Shown: one piece after another, positions 35,622-50,600 of the stretch | Numbering within the stretch: the stretch's first letter is position 1 | How the letters are laid out: each line of letters starts with the position of its first letter | Assembly (NCBI RefSeq): GCF_013373865.1 | Contig: NC_050471.1 | Location: 24,787,407 to 24,851,406, forward strand | DNA from: Monomorium pharaonis | Taxonomy: Eukaryota > Arthropoda > Insecta > Hymenoptera > Formicidae | Length of the DNA: 64,000 nt | Direction of reading: 5' to 3' | The notes under the pieces: generated by a model | What the model was told of the DNA's origin: nothing | Seen by the model: the letters and a program-made list of their open reading frames with translations, nothing else | The model's database searches: none | Position numbers and translations under genes: made by a program

Positions 35622-38600
35622 GTGAGTTTGAAAAAAATCAAATAAAATTGAAAAGTGTTTAAACTGAAAAATGACACGGAGCTATTAAAACTTTATCGAT
35701 CAACTTTGAAGTCGATTTTTTTAATAACTCGAATGTCGAAGCATCAATTGTTTCTTAATTAAGTCCTAGAATGTCTTTATGCGCTTTTCTGTTTTAAAAT
35801 CGTGTACTCCGTATCCTGTGCAAAATTTTTAGACCATAATTAATACATAAAGATGAAAAGAGAAAATTGCTCTTTGTGAAAATCTTGTTGACGATTGAAT
35901 AAGATATTTAAAAAATATATAAAAATATTGAAAGACAAGTTAAAGACCAAAAATAAGAAATCTCTATTTTTATTAATAAATATTTAATAAATAAATTATT
36001 TTATTTATTTTTTTATCAGAATAAACTGATATAATTATTATTTGAGTAATTTATAAATAATATTAATAAAAATTATGGATTTAAAAAAATGAAAAAGGGG
36101 GTAAAAGAAGGTAAAATTGTAACTTTTTAAATTTTTTATGTGTTTCTCTACCTATTTAATCTTAATTTTTATTATGCAGATTATTTAAATAGTATATAAT
36201 TTATTGTACTCAAAAAAGATAAGCGAAAATATCACATTACAATAATGTCTAAGATTAATTAATATTGATCTAACTAGCAAATTTTATTACAATAATTAAA
36301 TTTGAAAAATTGTAAAGATAATTTAAGAATGTATGCTATATTTTAAGATTTTACCAAAAATTTAATGATTTTTTTATTACATTTGAATATTTTTGAATAT
36401 TTTTATAAATTTGCACATAATTAGTTTTAGTTATTTAATTTTTTGTTTACTCTTGATTTTTATGCAAAATCGTTTCATAATACTTATTTGAAAATTTAAT
36501 GGGCAAATAGTGGTACGAATTAAATTGAAGTTTGTGCATATATTAATAAAACTATTACAAATGTTCATGCAAAAGATTATTTGTGTGTGAATTCACTTAT
36601 TCATTTAAAAGTTATTTACGTAAACCTTTACATAAATAAGTTATTTTTGTATGGCATAAGCCATTAACTATACACTGGAACCCCGCGTTAGCGGACTGTT
36701 CGGGGCTTTGGTCCGCTAACGCGGGGTTATCTCCTATTGCTTGGTTTCACTCCCACTCCGTGAAATACGCGACTGCATTGCTCATTGCTATCCCCACACA
36801 CGCTACTCATGTGGGCCGAGTGCATATGGAGGGGATAGTTTCCGCTAACGCGGAGTACGCTAACGCGGGGTTCCAGTGTACATTAAATTTTTCATTGTTT
36901 TTTTGCAGCTGGATTTAGAACCAAAATTCGGATATTATGATCAAAGTTTTTTCTCATTAATTCAAAAATAAAAAATAAATCTAAGAAGCTAGAATTTTTT
37001 AATTTTTGTAACTTTTAGCTGGTATTGTAGAACAACAACAAAAAAGCTTTAAAACAGAGAAGCGCGTTAATTAATTATAAGGAGATGCTGGAATGTCTTT
37101 TAAACTGGATCGGGATCGATAAGAATCATTCATGCACATTAGTAATAAGATTTTGTATGTATTTCTTTTATAGATTTGAAAATCCATTTCCAGAATTAAA
37201 GTTCACACGTTATCAGTCTGTGAATTAAATTTTATTGAAAACAAAAAAATTTTTCATATTGCTTTATTTATCGACTTTTCGATAATCATAATTTTCTATG
37301 TAAATCTATGAAAAATTATAAACAAAATTACATAGATATAATCTAAAAGTTGTAATTGAAAAATCAGTAATAATTGTAGCTTTGTTGTAATAGTTGTGTG
37401 TGTGTAGTAGTGTTGTTGTAGTAGTATTGTTGTAGTTGTAGTTAAAATTGATAATGGTTTAATTGGTTACACTCATAAAATTAGTTTGATGAAATTTGAA
37501 AACATGAAAAATAATATTATTTATAAATATTTTTAGATTAAAAATATAAAATTTATTTGTCAATATTGAACATATACAAAAATATGATGTGACCCATAGT
37601 GTTTTTACAATACATAAGCCAAATATAATCAGGCCACATATATTTATGTAAATGAATGATTTTACATGTGTAAGTAAAATTCTCTATGGTTATTTAATAT
37701 TGAATAATACCGAATTATATTTTGTACAATTATAAATTAAATTTTGTAATTTTCTTAGTATTTTTAGAATGAATAACATATGATTTAATTTACAATCTAT
37801 TTATCTTCTAAAAATTCTATGAAAATACTTCGATAAGTAAAAATTAATCAGGTGAAAATTTATTACAACTTCTACAACTAATTATACCGGTCATGAAAAT
37901 ATTCGTAGAATGTTATAGTCGTAGACAGTTGTGAATAGTTATGATTTTTACAATAATCTATAATTCCTACAATTAACTACATCTAATCATAGAAATATTT
38001 ATGGAATATTGTAAAAAGTTGCGATTTTTACAAAAATTTATAAATTCTACAAATTACTCATAAAAATGTTTGTAAATAGTAGTACAAGCTTATAAATATT
38101 TCTTACAACTCACTACAATTTACTACAACTCATCACGGGTTTTAATTTTTCATAGAAATACGTAAATTATTATAAAAATATTTCTATCATGGATGTGACA
38201 GCTCCAGATACAACACTCGACTAAAAATATCGTGAATTTTAAAATAATTTTTTTCCTATTTATAAACTCCATAATCTAGACTGATGGTGGTAATGCGTAT
38301 ACTTTTATTCTGAAGAATTTCTAAATCTATGAAAAAAAAAATAAACATTTGCGGTACAAAAATTACTGTCTTTTTGTCGGTAAAATAAATTGTCCCCAGC
38401 ATCTCCTTAAGAACTTTCTGGGACTTAATAAATTTATTATATGCTACAAATTTTTATATATTTTTATATTATCTTTATGTATTTATACTATTATATTATA
38501 TAATTATATACGTAGTCTGTCAATCAAAAGTCTCCGGACACCAAAATTAACAATTCAATATTTAAATTAATGGCCGGTTGTTTCAACTTCTTAGTAAACT

Positions 38601-41600
38601 TACTTATCAGGTTAATATGTGTCTGTCTTTATTTATTTAAAAAAAATAAAGATAGATACATGTTTATCTTATGATAAATAAGTTTAGCAAAAAGTTGGAA
38701 CAACCGGCCTTAAGTGAAATAGACAATTAACTAAAAAAACATGAACTTAACACTAAATTTAACTTATTTTAGTAAAAAGTAAGTAGTTATTTTCTTTTAT
38801 CAAGTTCAAACCTTTTTATTAAAAAAATTATTTCTTATAAAGTATGTTTAATTAATTCTGACACTTTTTCTATAAGTTTTTCTAAAGTTTCTTTAATTTT
38901 CATCGGAATAATTGTTTTCAAATTGTTTTTAACATTTTCCATCAATATCTATATATAATATATGCATTTAACATTAGCTGGTTTTTTTCACTTTGTGAAA
39001 ATCTTACAATAATTTAATAATTTAAATCAGAAAATTATAATGAGCTGTTCTTTATTTTAAAATTTAAATTAAGTACACTTCGAATTTTACGTATATAATT
39101 AACATTGAAGAATTAGAAAAAAAATTAAATCAAGTTTTTATCCGAGATAAAGTCGGCGCTAAATTGATTGAAGAATCGGCATTAATTAAAAATTTTTTTT
39201 ACTGGAATATACATTTGACTCATATAAATATCTTCTTGGCGTTAATCTGTCGTCATTCTCTATTTACATTATGTGAAGTGCGAAACAATTTATGCTTCAT
39301 ACACATTTATACACTGTTTCGGTAATGATATTATTCCTAAGAGATGAACATTCGCTGTGGTGGAAAGTTGTACAGATCTAATGCGGAAGTAGAAAAGATA
39401 GGGAAGCTTCTAAATCATTCTTTTTTACATGAATATTATGATCGTATCTGTGACGGACGTTAGGTTTAGTTCCGCAAAAGAAAAGGTCTCTTTAACGCTC
39501 CATTAGTTTTCCAAACGCTAAAACACGGTGCATTTCCTTTACGGTCTCCAAATTCCTCGTGCCAAGTAGTCCCAAGAAATTTTCCAGCGGCAGTCTTTTG
39601 AGAAAGAAGATTAAAGCACAGGAATACTTTTCCTTCTTGGGCACGTTCTTGAGGTGTGAAGTCACGAAGAGGAATGTGACGCACGTTTTTTCTCGAAAAT
39701 CGCGAAATGCGAACTCAACGCGCGACTGGGTTGTCGTCGTTTTGAGGCTCTATAACTCGAAATGGAAAAAATTCAAACCCAACGAGGAAAATCTAAGAAC
39801 CTCGATTCATCAAATTCTCCGGAAACGTTATTATCTCCCTTTTCTTCCTCTCTTTTTTTCTTTGCGTGTTCGTATATTCGTATGTTCATATGTTTTCTAT
39901 TTTGCTGTCATCTTCGCGTCGAGAGAACGTTCTATAGGAGGAATGTTCGACGCAAAATGCGGTGTGCATATAAATGAACAGTTATAACTATAATTGACAT
40001 CGGGTGTGAGATAATGAGAATGCGAAGCAAAGACAAAATTTAAGAGAACGTAGAAACAGGTGGATAAAAATCGAGATTAAAAAAACAAGGATCGAAAGGG
40101 TTGATTCAGTGTGCATCAATCGCCACGGGTTGCATACATGAACGTGGACCCAACCATAGGCTATACATCTTATATACAAAGTCTGTTTTCTCTCTCTCTC
40201 TCTCTCACCCCTCCTCCTTCTGTTCCCCTTCTACCGCCATGTTTCATGGGATACCCCCCTGGGAAAGACGAGTCAATAAGCATCTCTCTTTCCTCGCGCG
40301 CGAAGCCACGGGCAGGTTAAAATGTCTCAACTTGAGGGCCTGGGCTCTCTCGTCCTCCTCCGTCTTTTTACTTCTTTTTTCCCTCTGTTTCTTCTCCATG
40401 TGGACAACGGGACGGCCAGTTGCCCGGAGGGAAACGCGCGGCTACGAATTATGAAGATTAGGATGCTGGATCCTGGAAATGGATGGATTTGCGGCGGAAC
40501 TGAATGTAACGGATCCGTGCGACCGGAGGGATTTCTTCAGTGATGTCGATGCCCGTCTGAACTTTCCGCTTCTTTCTATTTATTCTAATATATGAGTATT
40601 AATACACCTCTCCCCCATTCCTTAATTATGAGGTATCAAATCCTGACATCATGTTGAGTCTAAGTGTGGAACACCAGATGGTACATTCTTAAAAAAAACG
40701 GTTACATATTTTTTTCTCTCTTAAATTGAAGATCATATTTATCATTACTTCTGCTTGTTTCTCAAAAATTAAGAAAACGCATGGTAAGATTTACCCTACC
40801 CTTTTTCTCTCGCCGTGCGTGTACCGACGCACGCACACACACGCGCGTAAGGAAGGACGCGGTAGGGGGAGGCGGATGGGAAGGAACAGCGGCGGCGTAA
40901 AAAACAAAAAGCGCGGCTCGCCACAGAACGCTCCACGGACGGTCCCAAAAGCTATTTGGGACCACCCCGAGAGCCGAGGAGGCCCGGCAATCTGGTACCG
41001 TTGGAATGCGACCGTCGGAACAAAAAAACAAAACAAATTTTTATGTCTCCCCTCCCTACCATCCCTCGCCTCGCATCCCTGTTCGGATCCAAAGCCGCCC
41101 ACTTCAGCGGAGGCATTAGGCATTACTTAGAGCCCCCCCGAGTCTACCGCGAAGGAAGGGTACGTCTCCCCTACCACCCTTCTTTCGCTCGCAAGGCGGC
41201 GTCCACTTTGACGGTAAGAAAGAGCTCGATTTCACGCTGCGAATTGTCCACGGTTCATTTCTAAAGGCCTCCTCTGGCCTCCTCGGAGAATTCAGGTGGG
41301 CTCACCAAGGGTCCCGATTATCAACCCGGACTCTCTCAGAGAAATTTCGTTTTGCGATAACGGAACATTATCTCCTTGTTGAAAAAAGGACTAATTGGGT
41401 TGTCGTAGATGTTTCTATAGAATGGTTCGAACTCTGAGTCATAAGTTCCAAAACCCGCACCGATAATCTAAGCTAACCCATTTACACAATCATTTCTAAA
41501 ATGGACTACATCAAGTAGAATTCTCCAGTAAGGATAGAGAAACAATTCTTCAAGATATGAATATGCACTAAAAATCTCAATGTTGTTAAACGTTTAAAAT

Positions 41601-44600
41601 ATATCTATTCTTCTTGTGTGTTTGCATTTGCATTTATTGTAATTCAATCATTTTGAGATTGTTATCTCTGTCTTAGCTATCTTAAGGAAACAATAGCATT
41701 ATCGTGTATTTCAGTGTAATAGTTCAAAGAATTTTAGAATATTTTTGTTCATTAAATTATGACTTATAAAAATTATATTTGAAGTGAGATATATGATGTT
41801 TGTTGCGTGATTATTATTTGAGCGGCTACTCTGAATAATGCTCGAATTGATCGCAGACTTATAATTTAAAATAGATCATCATGTCCCGGGGGTGAGACAC
41901 GAACGTGGGAAGAGGCTCTGGTTCGATGTGTCTGATGTACCACGTGAAGAATACATGATCGGGGCTGAGCTTAGACTGTATCACACCGCACACACGAAGA
42001 ATCGGAAGAGCCATAGCTCCCATACGATCACAGCGTATCGAGTGTTGAATATTGAGAACGGGTAAGAAAAATTGCTTATTTTCTATATTTTTAGAATAAA
42101 CACGTGCTGGAATATTTGGGCGATTTTAAAGGTTGTTAATGCAAAAGTTTGGAAAGATATGGAAATAAACAATGAAAATTAAAAGAACACTTTCACGATA
42201 ATAAAGCCGAAACGAAAGACAATACTTGTCCTTCGTTCACTTTTGTGCCAAGGACGCCTAGGTTAGACCAATTTCATGTTCCTCCGGGCATCCTTCGCGG
42301 TTTTTGACATCGTCATCGTACCCCTAATTAGGAGGTCCTTAATCCTTCGCCGAAAGAGTCTCAGGCATTTGTTCTACCTGGAACGCAGGGGAAAAAACAC
42401 CGAATATTCCGCCGAACGTTCTTTTTCGTATATCTTCGATATCCTGCTCCATCCTCTTCATTCATACATCTTCCTTGTTCACGGGACAAGAGATAGTTTA
42501 ACTCCTTTTCATATTATTGTATTACAAGATGTATTTTATCAGTTCGGCGGTTTTTAGCAAACAATCGTGCACGGATGTGCAGAGAGGATGTGATAATTAG
42601 AAATATATCGCGATATAGGGTATAGGCCATAGGGCCACCGGCGGGGGACTATTGCGCCCCCGGTGGGAACTGAATCGTAAAAAGGAAAGCGTGGTGAATT
42701 AATCCGTGAGGGCAAACCTCTTCCATGCCGGCGGTAAATGGCGACGGTCTGTCTAGAGGCGCTCTATCTAATGAATGTGCCGCTCCGTCCTACAAACCTG
42801 TGAGTCACGAGACGCACCGTCGCCGCTAATGGCCGTCGTAACTATGCTTTTAAGTACACTTTTAAGCACCCATTTTGTTAATTCGAAAAGAATTGCCCGT
42901 CTTTACAGATTGTTACTCCACTCGGCATTTCCTGTTACTCGAATCGCGCGAGTCCCTAAGTGTTTCAAGATCGACCTCGTCTCGAGAGTGGAGGGGTCCG
43001 CGTGACCGAAAATTAGACCAGCGGCTTTTTCCGGAGAGCTCGAGAAATGGTTTTACAACAAATTTGTAAGACCACAAATTAATCTTTCTCCGAAATTTTG
43101 CATCGAAGACTTAAGGGAACGATGTCCGCTTCTGAGGAAGCATAGTGTAATCAGCCTCATCGAGGCCCCAAGCTCGCACTAAACTTCTAACACATCAGAT
43201 ACCAGGGGCCAGTGATTTCAGTTATCCAAAGTGTGGATCTTTCGCAAGTTCGGCCACCTAGCACGGGTGCTCGTCAGCCTTCTGATTTATTACCGGGCGA
43301 TTGAGGAGAGACACAGTCGACTGCGTGTCTCGCATCGTTCCCGTACGTTTCTCTCCTCCAACCCTCTCTCCCGAGACTTTTAGCACTGGCGACCTGAGCC
43401 TGACCGATATACAGGCCCCGACAGGAAACGCTATTCCGTAAATTGAGGTAAATTAGCCATGGAGACGGACTAACAGGCTCTCCTCGCGTGTTTCTTCGTC
43501 TCTTCTGCCTACGCAGTTGCGCTCAGTCTCTGCGTCTCTCTCTTCTCACCCACCTTGCCGGCTCTTTCGGCTCTTTCCATCAAAGTCAAACTATGCGTGA
43601 CGCATCCTCCACCTCCTTCTTTTTCTCCCCCTGCCTCTTCTTCGTCGCGAGACAAGCTGGCGACTCGTTGCTTTCGTAATAAAACCTCTTCGCGGTACAT
43701 TGTTGTGAACATACGGAATTCTAATGGTAAACGTTGATAAGTGTTCTTGAATTGAGAAATATTGTATTTAAAATTGAAACGATAGAATTGGTGGTTTAAA
43801 AATTAAAACAGAGTTTCGAGAGAAATTTCTCTAGAATCCTTTTAATTTAAAAACAGAATTTTGGTTTTTTATAATATTGAAATTCTTAGTAAAAATGACT
43901 AAAATATAAATCAAGTTGAAATTAAATTTGTAAACTTTTCCGAGATGTGAATGGATAAATGTAACGTTTTTATTAATAAAAATTTTCGTCATTTTATTCA
44001 ACAAAGTATATTGTGTAGATTGTGATTTATCGCGATTTCCAACAAAATTTGTAAATCAATTTTATTTTATCTTAGCTTTATTGAGTAGGAAACCAGTGAG
44101 GCTTGATTCCAAAGAACACGGGAATCTCACAGCCCATTCAATTACGATAATCGATTTGTGGAAAAACGATAAGAGTTAGATGCTGCGAAGATCATTTGCT
44201 TAATGAACAATGATCGGCGTGTTTCCTCCGTTGAGGCTCTTATTGATGCGCGGCACGCGCGGCTTCGCGATTAATTAGAAATTACAATACGAAGAATCAC
44301 AACAAAGCATTCGGGCGACACGTCGTGCGTGACGATCGGTGTTGTGCGTACATCAGCATTTGCTTTCCATCGTGTTCGCATGCAAGGAATACTGTCAATT
44401 CATTCTAAACAAGAATACCTGTCGTTGTACCATAATCAGTAATGCATGTCCATGTACCTGGCGATTTTATGTAATACAATCGAAATTAAAACTTGCATTT
44501 CTTGCACAAATCCGGCAAAAAAATTTTATATTAAATTATTTATAAATAAATGTATATGTGATTGTATGTAAAATATATTTATATTATATGTTTTCTTTGT

Positions 44601-47600
44601 CTTGTATTTTTGTCAACAATTAAAAAATAAATAGAAAAGAATAATTTATTGGTCTTTTAATAGCATTTTTTAAACAAAAAGTAATATTGTAATTAGAGTT
44701 TACCATATATACTTCTATACATAAATTTATATAAATTTACATTCAATTATTACATTTATACATGATTAAAAATATAGACAATTTTTTTTTATTTTCTCAA
44801 ATTTTACTTTTTATAAAATAAAATAAATACTTATTAAAATTATTACATTAATTTTCTTTAATTTTTAAATATTTTTTTCTATATTGGGTATTCAGTAACA
44901 GATAAGAAAAAATCTAAGTCTATAATTTCTCAGTCATTTGTTTTCATTTTAGTAACGAAATCAATCTTTTCGAATCATCCACAAAATTGACTTCTTTCAA
45001 AATTAAAAAAATCGCATTTTTTAAATAGGCTACTAATTACAATTTCTTAAACTTTATTGAAAATTACATTTTTTAACGATCATGTTTTGAAATAATGTTC
45101 GAAAATTCGTATAAGTTCGGCAAATTATTTATTAGAAAATTGATGATTTATATGCTTGTACTTATTCTTATTATTATTTATTGCATCTAGAAGCATAATT
45201 ATAGAGCTACATTACAATTATAGAGTTCTCTCGTCTGAATTTCAGGACTTATCCTTCGTCTCAATTTCGAGAATTACAGTACGTTGATGCCATAAACGTT
45301 ACGAGCAATAAGGAAGGCTGGCTGACATTGAACATCAGCGAGGCTTTTGATCACTGGGTGAACAATCCGGACGGAAATCTAGGGTTATATCTCTCTGTAC
45401 ATCCTGCTGATCGTTCAGGTAAGTGTTTTATCTTTTCTCGTTTCTTTCATTGTTTTTGTCTCGAGGAACACGGCTGTAACATGAAAGACGTAAGAATAAA
45501 GATTTAGGGCAAATTATTCCATCTTCTTGATAAACTTACCCATCAGATAAACATGTGTCTATCTTTATCTTTTTTTCTAAATAAATAAAGACAGATAACT
45601 GTAAAACAGATGCTTGTCGGGTAAAACTTCCCAATAAATTGGAATAATCGGTCCTTCCTCTGATTTATCGTGTTAGTCCCGCAAAAATGAGCATTGTAAC
45701 TGGTGATATATTATTAAAAAGACCTTCGTAGAAAGAAAAAAAGAATAGAATGCTCAAAGCAAGAACATTTACGAATCAAATATAACGAATTAAATCGCAA
45801 ATCTCTTAAATTAAATGTATTTTCAACCAAACTTCTCAGCCTGATTTCTTAAGAATAGCTAAATATAGAACGGTTTTCAGTTTGATAATAAACACTTCAA
45901 TGTTTATCAAAATTGCGGCTCGCATACAAAGTATAAAAGAATTCTTTACCTCTTAGTTATCCGGAAATGCGCTTTTTATATCTTTCATCTTCTGAGGCGA
46001 CAAAAGAAATAATAATTGAAATAATTGCGATTTCTTTATCAACTATACACGAATCTACAAATACAAGAAGTCATGTGCTTTTCATAAATTTCTTAATTCT
46101 TCTACTAAATTCTTTCTATTTCTTCTACTTAAACGTGATTTGTAGTTTAAAATTTTGGTAAAATTTTCTTTATCTTTTATTTCATGAGATTAATAAACTC
46201 TCTGTCTCCCCCCTCCCCAAAATTATATAATATTTTTTAAATAAGATAGGTTTTTAGTATTTTATTTGGATTAGAGGAGCGTATCCTTGGTTTCCACATG
46301 CCTGGTCGTCACGTGTGTTTGTTTCTTTAACTACACCTGTTCAGCGCTCTCACCGCTATAGCTTTGTGTTAAAGCATGTATGCGTGACACGAAAGATTAG
46401 TATCTAACAAGTTAACAGTTCTCGAATTTCAAATCTCTTCCTCATTTTTCCGTGATTGTTATTTATAGGAAGAAAGACGGTAATTACTCAACATCTTGCA
46501 TCTTATTATAATTTAGATTAATAAAAATTACATTTCGCTGAATCGAAGATATCAGGGATATTAAGGAAATTAGTGATTTCAATGATATCGCAGTATAAAA
46601 TTTTTCATTGATTAAAGTTATTAATCAAAGTCTTTGATACATTAAAATCAGCATATAATACAGGTTTGCATATAAATAAAACTATATAATTTCGAAATAA
46701 TGTACAATCAGTATAAAGTTTTCGTGGAAACTTTATTAGCATTTGGTTTTGTCATGCTTAAGTTAACATTTGTATTTTGTGGTTTTACGATATTTTTATT
46801 TTTTTTGTTTTCTATAATATATAAATTAGTACAATTACATTTAAAAAAGTGCAACAGTATTCTATAGCCGGAGAAGTCAAAGTGTTATGTTTTCTCGTAT
46901 TCTCAATCTTGCTCGTGTATCTTGTTATCATTCGGGATACATCATCTGCGATGGCGTCGCCTTGTCTTCCCACGCTGATGAAATATGCTTATGAATGCGA
47001 GAGGTGTATGCTCACGTTATATTCAAGAGGACAGCATCAGCTTGGTAGAACAGGAAAGAGAAAGACAGAGAAAAAAATCCAATAAAAAAATATTTGTATA
47101 ACGAAATATAAATATATGTATTACATATAAAAAGCTTGCTTGTTAAAAAGTTTGTTTGTTAGCTAAATCCTGCAAAACAATCGTCAAAAAATAATCTTTT
47201 CGACTGTATGTACATGTGAATCTGAGACACCCAGCACAGAAAGTAATATCTGCTTATGATTATAAAATCGATTAATTTGCCTGTTTCGCTACCTTTCCTT
47301 ATAAAAATAGACAGTAAAAGGAATTCGATGTGTTCTACTTATTGAAATACTAGATTGAAGACTCCTTTATTACGGGGCCGTAAACTCTACTTCATAGTTT
47401 TAAAACGCTATTTCTCAAACGTTCTTTTTGAATTATAATGCGAAAATATTAATTACTACAAATATGAAATAGAAATTATTATACCATTTGGAAAAAGACA
47501 TTTTGTGGTTTACATTTATGTTTTCAAAGTTTTATTTTTATTTTAAAAAATATAATCGTAAGACAAAGTAGTGTATCGGTATATTTATTAGTGACTTTTC

Positions 47601-50600
47601 TCTATATTTTTATTTAATTACTAGCTATGCCCTGCCACGCGTTGCTGTGGTTCTCTATTCTTATGCTACGTTTTTTTCAAATTTTCTTTGCTTTCGTTGT
47701 TTAACTTTCAAGAGTCTTACTTTACTGTTGCTCTTTTTATTTTTTTTTGAATAAGCATTTATTTATTTTTAATAAATCTAATATTCATTTATTCACGTAC
47801 TTCTAACTTTTTTTTCTAAAAGCTGCCATGGATTTAGAAATCCATTCAAAAGACTGTTTTAAATAAGTTCCTTTTTTTCAATAAAATAACAGCCAGCTTT
47901 ATTTTTCTTATTACCTTAATAATTAAGGCTTAATTTAAACACAATAGAAACATTCTTCGCCTCTCCCGGTCTCTCCCCGTCTCTCCCCATCACTCCCGGT
48001 CTCTCCCCGTCTCTCCTGGTCTCTTCCCGTCTCTTCCCATTTCTACTCGTCTCTCCCGGTCTCTCCCCGTTTCTCTCCGTCTCTCCCGGTCTCTCCCCGT
48101 CTCTCCTGGTCTCTCCCTGTCTCTCCCTGTCTCTCCCCGTCTCTCCCCGTCTCTCCGGTCTCTCCCCGTCTCTCCCTGTCTCTCCCTGTCTCTCCCGGTC
48201 TCTCCCCTATACTATATTCTACGTAATTAAATAAAAATATAGACCTTTTTGACTAGAGAGAAAAAGGAACAAAAAACAATATAGGATAGAACTCAATTTT
48301 TTCATTGAATTACTAAGCGGAAAATGTTGCTAAAGAAGATTAATATTAAAGTTTATCGGTTTGTTAGATCAGAATCAAGATCAGACTTTTGCTTGTTGAT
48401 TTGATAACAAAAAACAACTGCCAAATCAAAGAACTTGTGTTCGGAAGCATTGATTGTTTTAGCTTAATGTAAAGTTATTGAATGTAGAAATAAGGCAGTT
48501 CTTTATTCATCTTAACTTAAATTTTTTAAAATTATTATTTAAATATTAAATTATTTTTATTTCGGCAATACAGTTAAAGCATATTAACAAAATCTGCTTA
48601 AATTTTGGCACATTCTGTATAAACTGTTATAATACAATGGTGATAGATAATAAAAATGAATAATAATGATAAATATGAACTCAAATATACAAATTGTGTG
48701 TGTGTTTTGTATGTATGTGGTTTGTTTGCCGCGCCTAGATTATTTCATTACTTGCTCTCTTTCTTTCTCATCTAGCTTCTTTCCTCTTTCCTCTTGTCTC
48801 GTTCTTCAGAACTCGCAACCGGTTTACCTTTGATCGTTCAATATAAAACGCAAGATCGGAGAGTCACATGCCTCTCACGAATCTTTACGCCTGATTCTTG
48901 CCTTTCTCTCTCTTTCTCTTTCTCTCTCTTTTTGTTTATCTCTTTTTTTTCTCTCGCCACGTGTTTCTCCTGTAATAACCTCCAAGGACACCCCACCTGT
49001 GTCTCTAAATATAAACTAATCCTAAATATAAACCAATATACATCTTTTAGTCACATCAGTTTCTCCGAATGCACGATTAAAAGAGCTACTTGTGCAGCAA
49101 TTTTTTATAGAAATATGATATGAAATACGAATGATATATGAAATATAATAAGTACATAGAAACAAAAGCTAGCAGTATCAATAGATCAGACATTAGTAAT
49201 AATTATTACTTACTAGTAATAAAGCATGGCTTTCAAATGGCTATTTCAAAATTGTGAGTTCAAAGATTTATTTTTACAATCTATTTCATAAACATTTTAT
49301 TAATACATTGAGAAAAAAAGTTGTTAATTTAACTAAATTTTTCAGCTTGATTAAATTTCTTCAACTCAAGCATTTATGTTTTATATTAAAATATATAAAT
49401 ACTTGAATTAAAGTTAAGTGTTTTATATATTTAAAAAAAGTATTTTATATAGTATGTTAAATATACTTGAACTAAATAAATTTAATCAAGTTGAAAAATT
49501 AACTCAAATTAACATTATTTTTTTAATGTTGTAAATTGGAGGTGATGTTTACGTCAGTTTTTTTCAAGTATCAAATAAAACTTTCTCTCCTTCCGTATTC
49601 AATTTACTTTACGTAAAGAGAATGTATAAAGCTAAAGGAAGAAAAATTTTGTAATTTTAAATTTACTTTTATATGTCCATGTAATCCTATAGTTCTAGTT
49701 CATTATCGCGATAATAAAATCTTCTCTTTTTTTTCTCTCTTGCTGTCTTACGTCGTACGAAGCATTGTAGCAATATACAACAATATTGCCGAATGTTGCA
49801 AATGTGATTGCAACATTGCTAAAATAGTCTGATATTCTGTGCCATAAGACTGTATCCTGCTCAAGACCGCTACCTCATTAAATTTGAATTAAATAACGAA
49901 AAGAGATCGTCCACAAGTAATCCCGACGACGTTCACCAAATAAAATGACTTAATTTACAGCCGTGAACAAATCGGTGGCAGATCGCGTGCCCGCTTTCGA
50001 AAACCATAATTACGTTCTGCGATTGTACATGTATACGGAAGTAGGCGTAGATTTAAGGATGTATCACTTATCTATAGTCCCTGCAAAGTAAATTGAAACT
50101 GGAAATATGTTAATATTTATATCTTAAATAAACTACATTCATATGTTGTGTGAATAATATTACATTTTTATTTAGTAACACATTTTAGTTTGGTTACTTT
50201 ATTTATTATTAAAATTTTAAATTGTTTTAAAAAATAATGACAAAGAATCTGAATTTTTTGCATAAGTATTTTAAGTATTCAAGATGATTTATGCAAAGTT
50301 TCGTTATAATTATGAGCTTAGTTGTTTTGTGTGTAATATATTTTATTTATTTACATAACAATTAATTTTTGCATTGAAATGAAACTTTACATAAAGCACC
50401 TTGCAGATTCATGTTTATTTTATAGATTTAAGAATTAGAAAAAGGTAAAAAGTAATTTAAATCAAGATCAAAGTTCAATCTACATTGATAAAAATAAATA
50501 TTGAAGTATTTCTATTTAAAAAAATTAGATTTTTGTTTATATGTTATCATATCTTTATTAAAACACATTTCTATCTGCATTGATGAAAATAAATATTAAA

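Larger units (their letters stand above)
35622..41874. other. gbb intron 1
   Basis: 6.25 kb. Contains the pogo-like element (36671-36880), a half TIR element (37079-37265), a degenerate TACAAC/GTTGTA-rich stretch (37290-38190), MITE family 1 copy 2 (38571-38709) and a GC-rich part at about 39460-41350 that may be regulatory. No further coding exon found. Confidence 0.6.

Noticed and set aside
40726..41264. Overlapping open frames in the GC-rich part of gbb intron 1
   Set aside because: Frames occur on both strands with Arg/Pro/Ser bias and no splice or domain support. GC-rich composition explains them.
47961..48207. CRISPR-like array
   Set aside because: The 10-bp units are contiguous without spacers, and this is a eukaryotic chromosome. 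It is a minisatellite.
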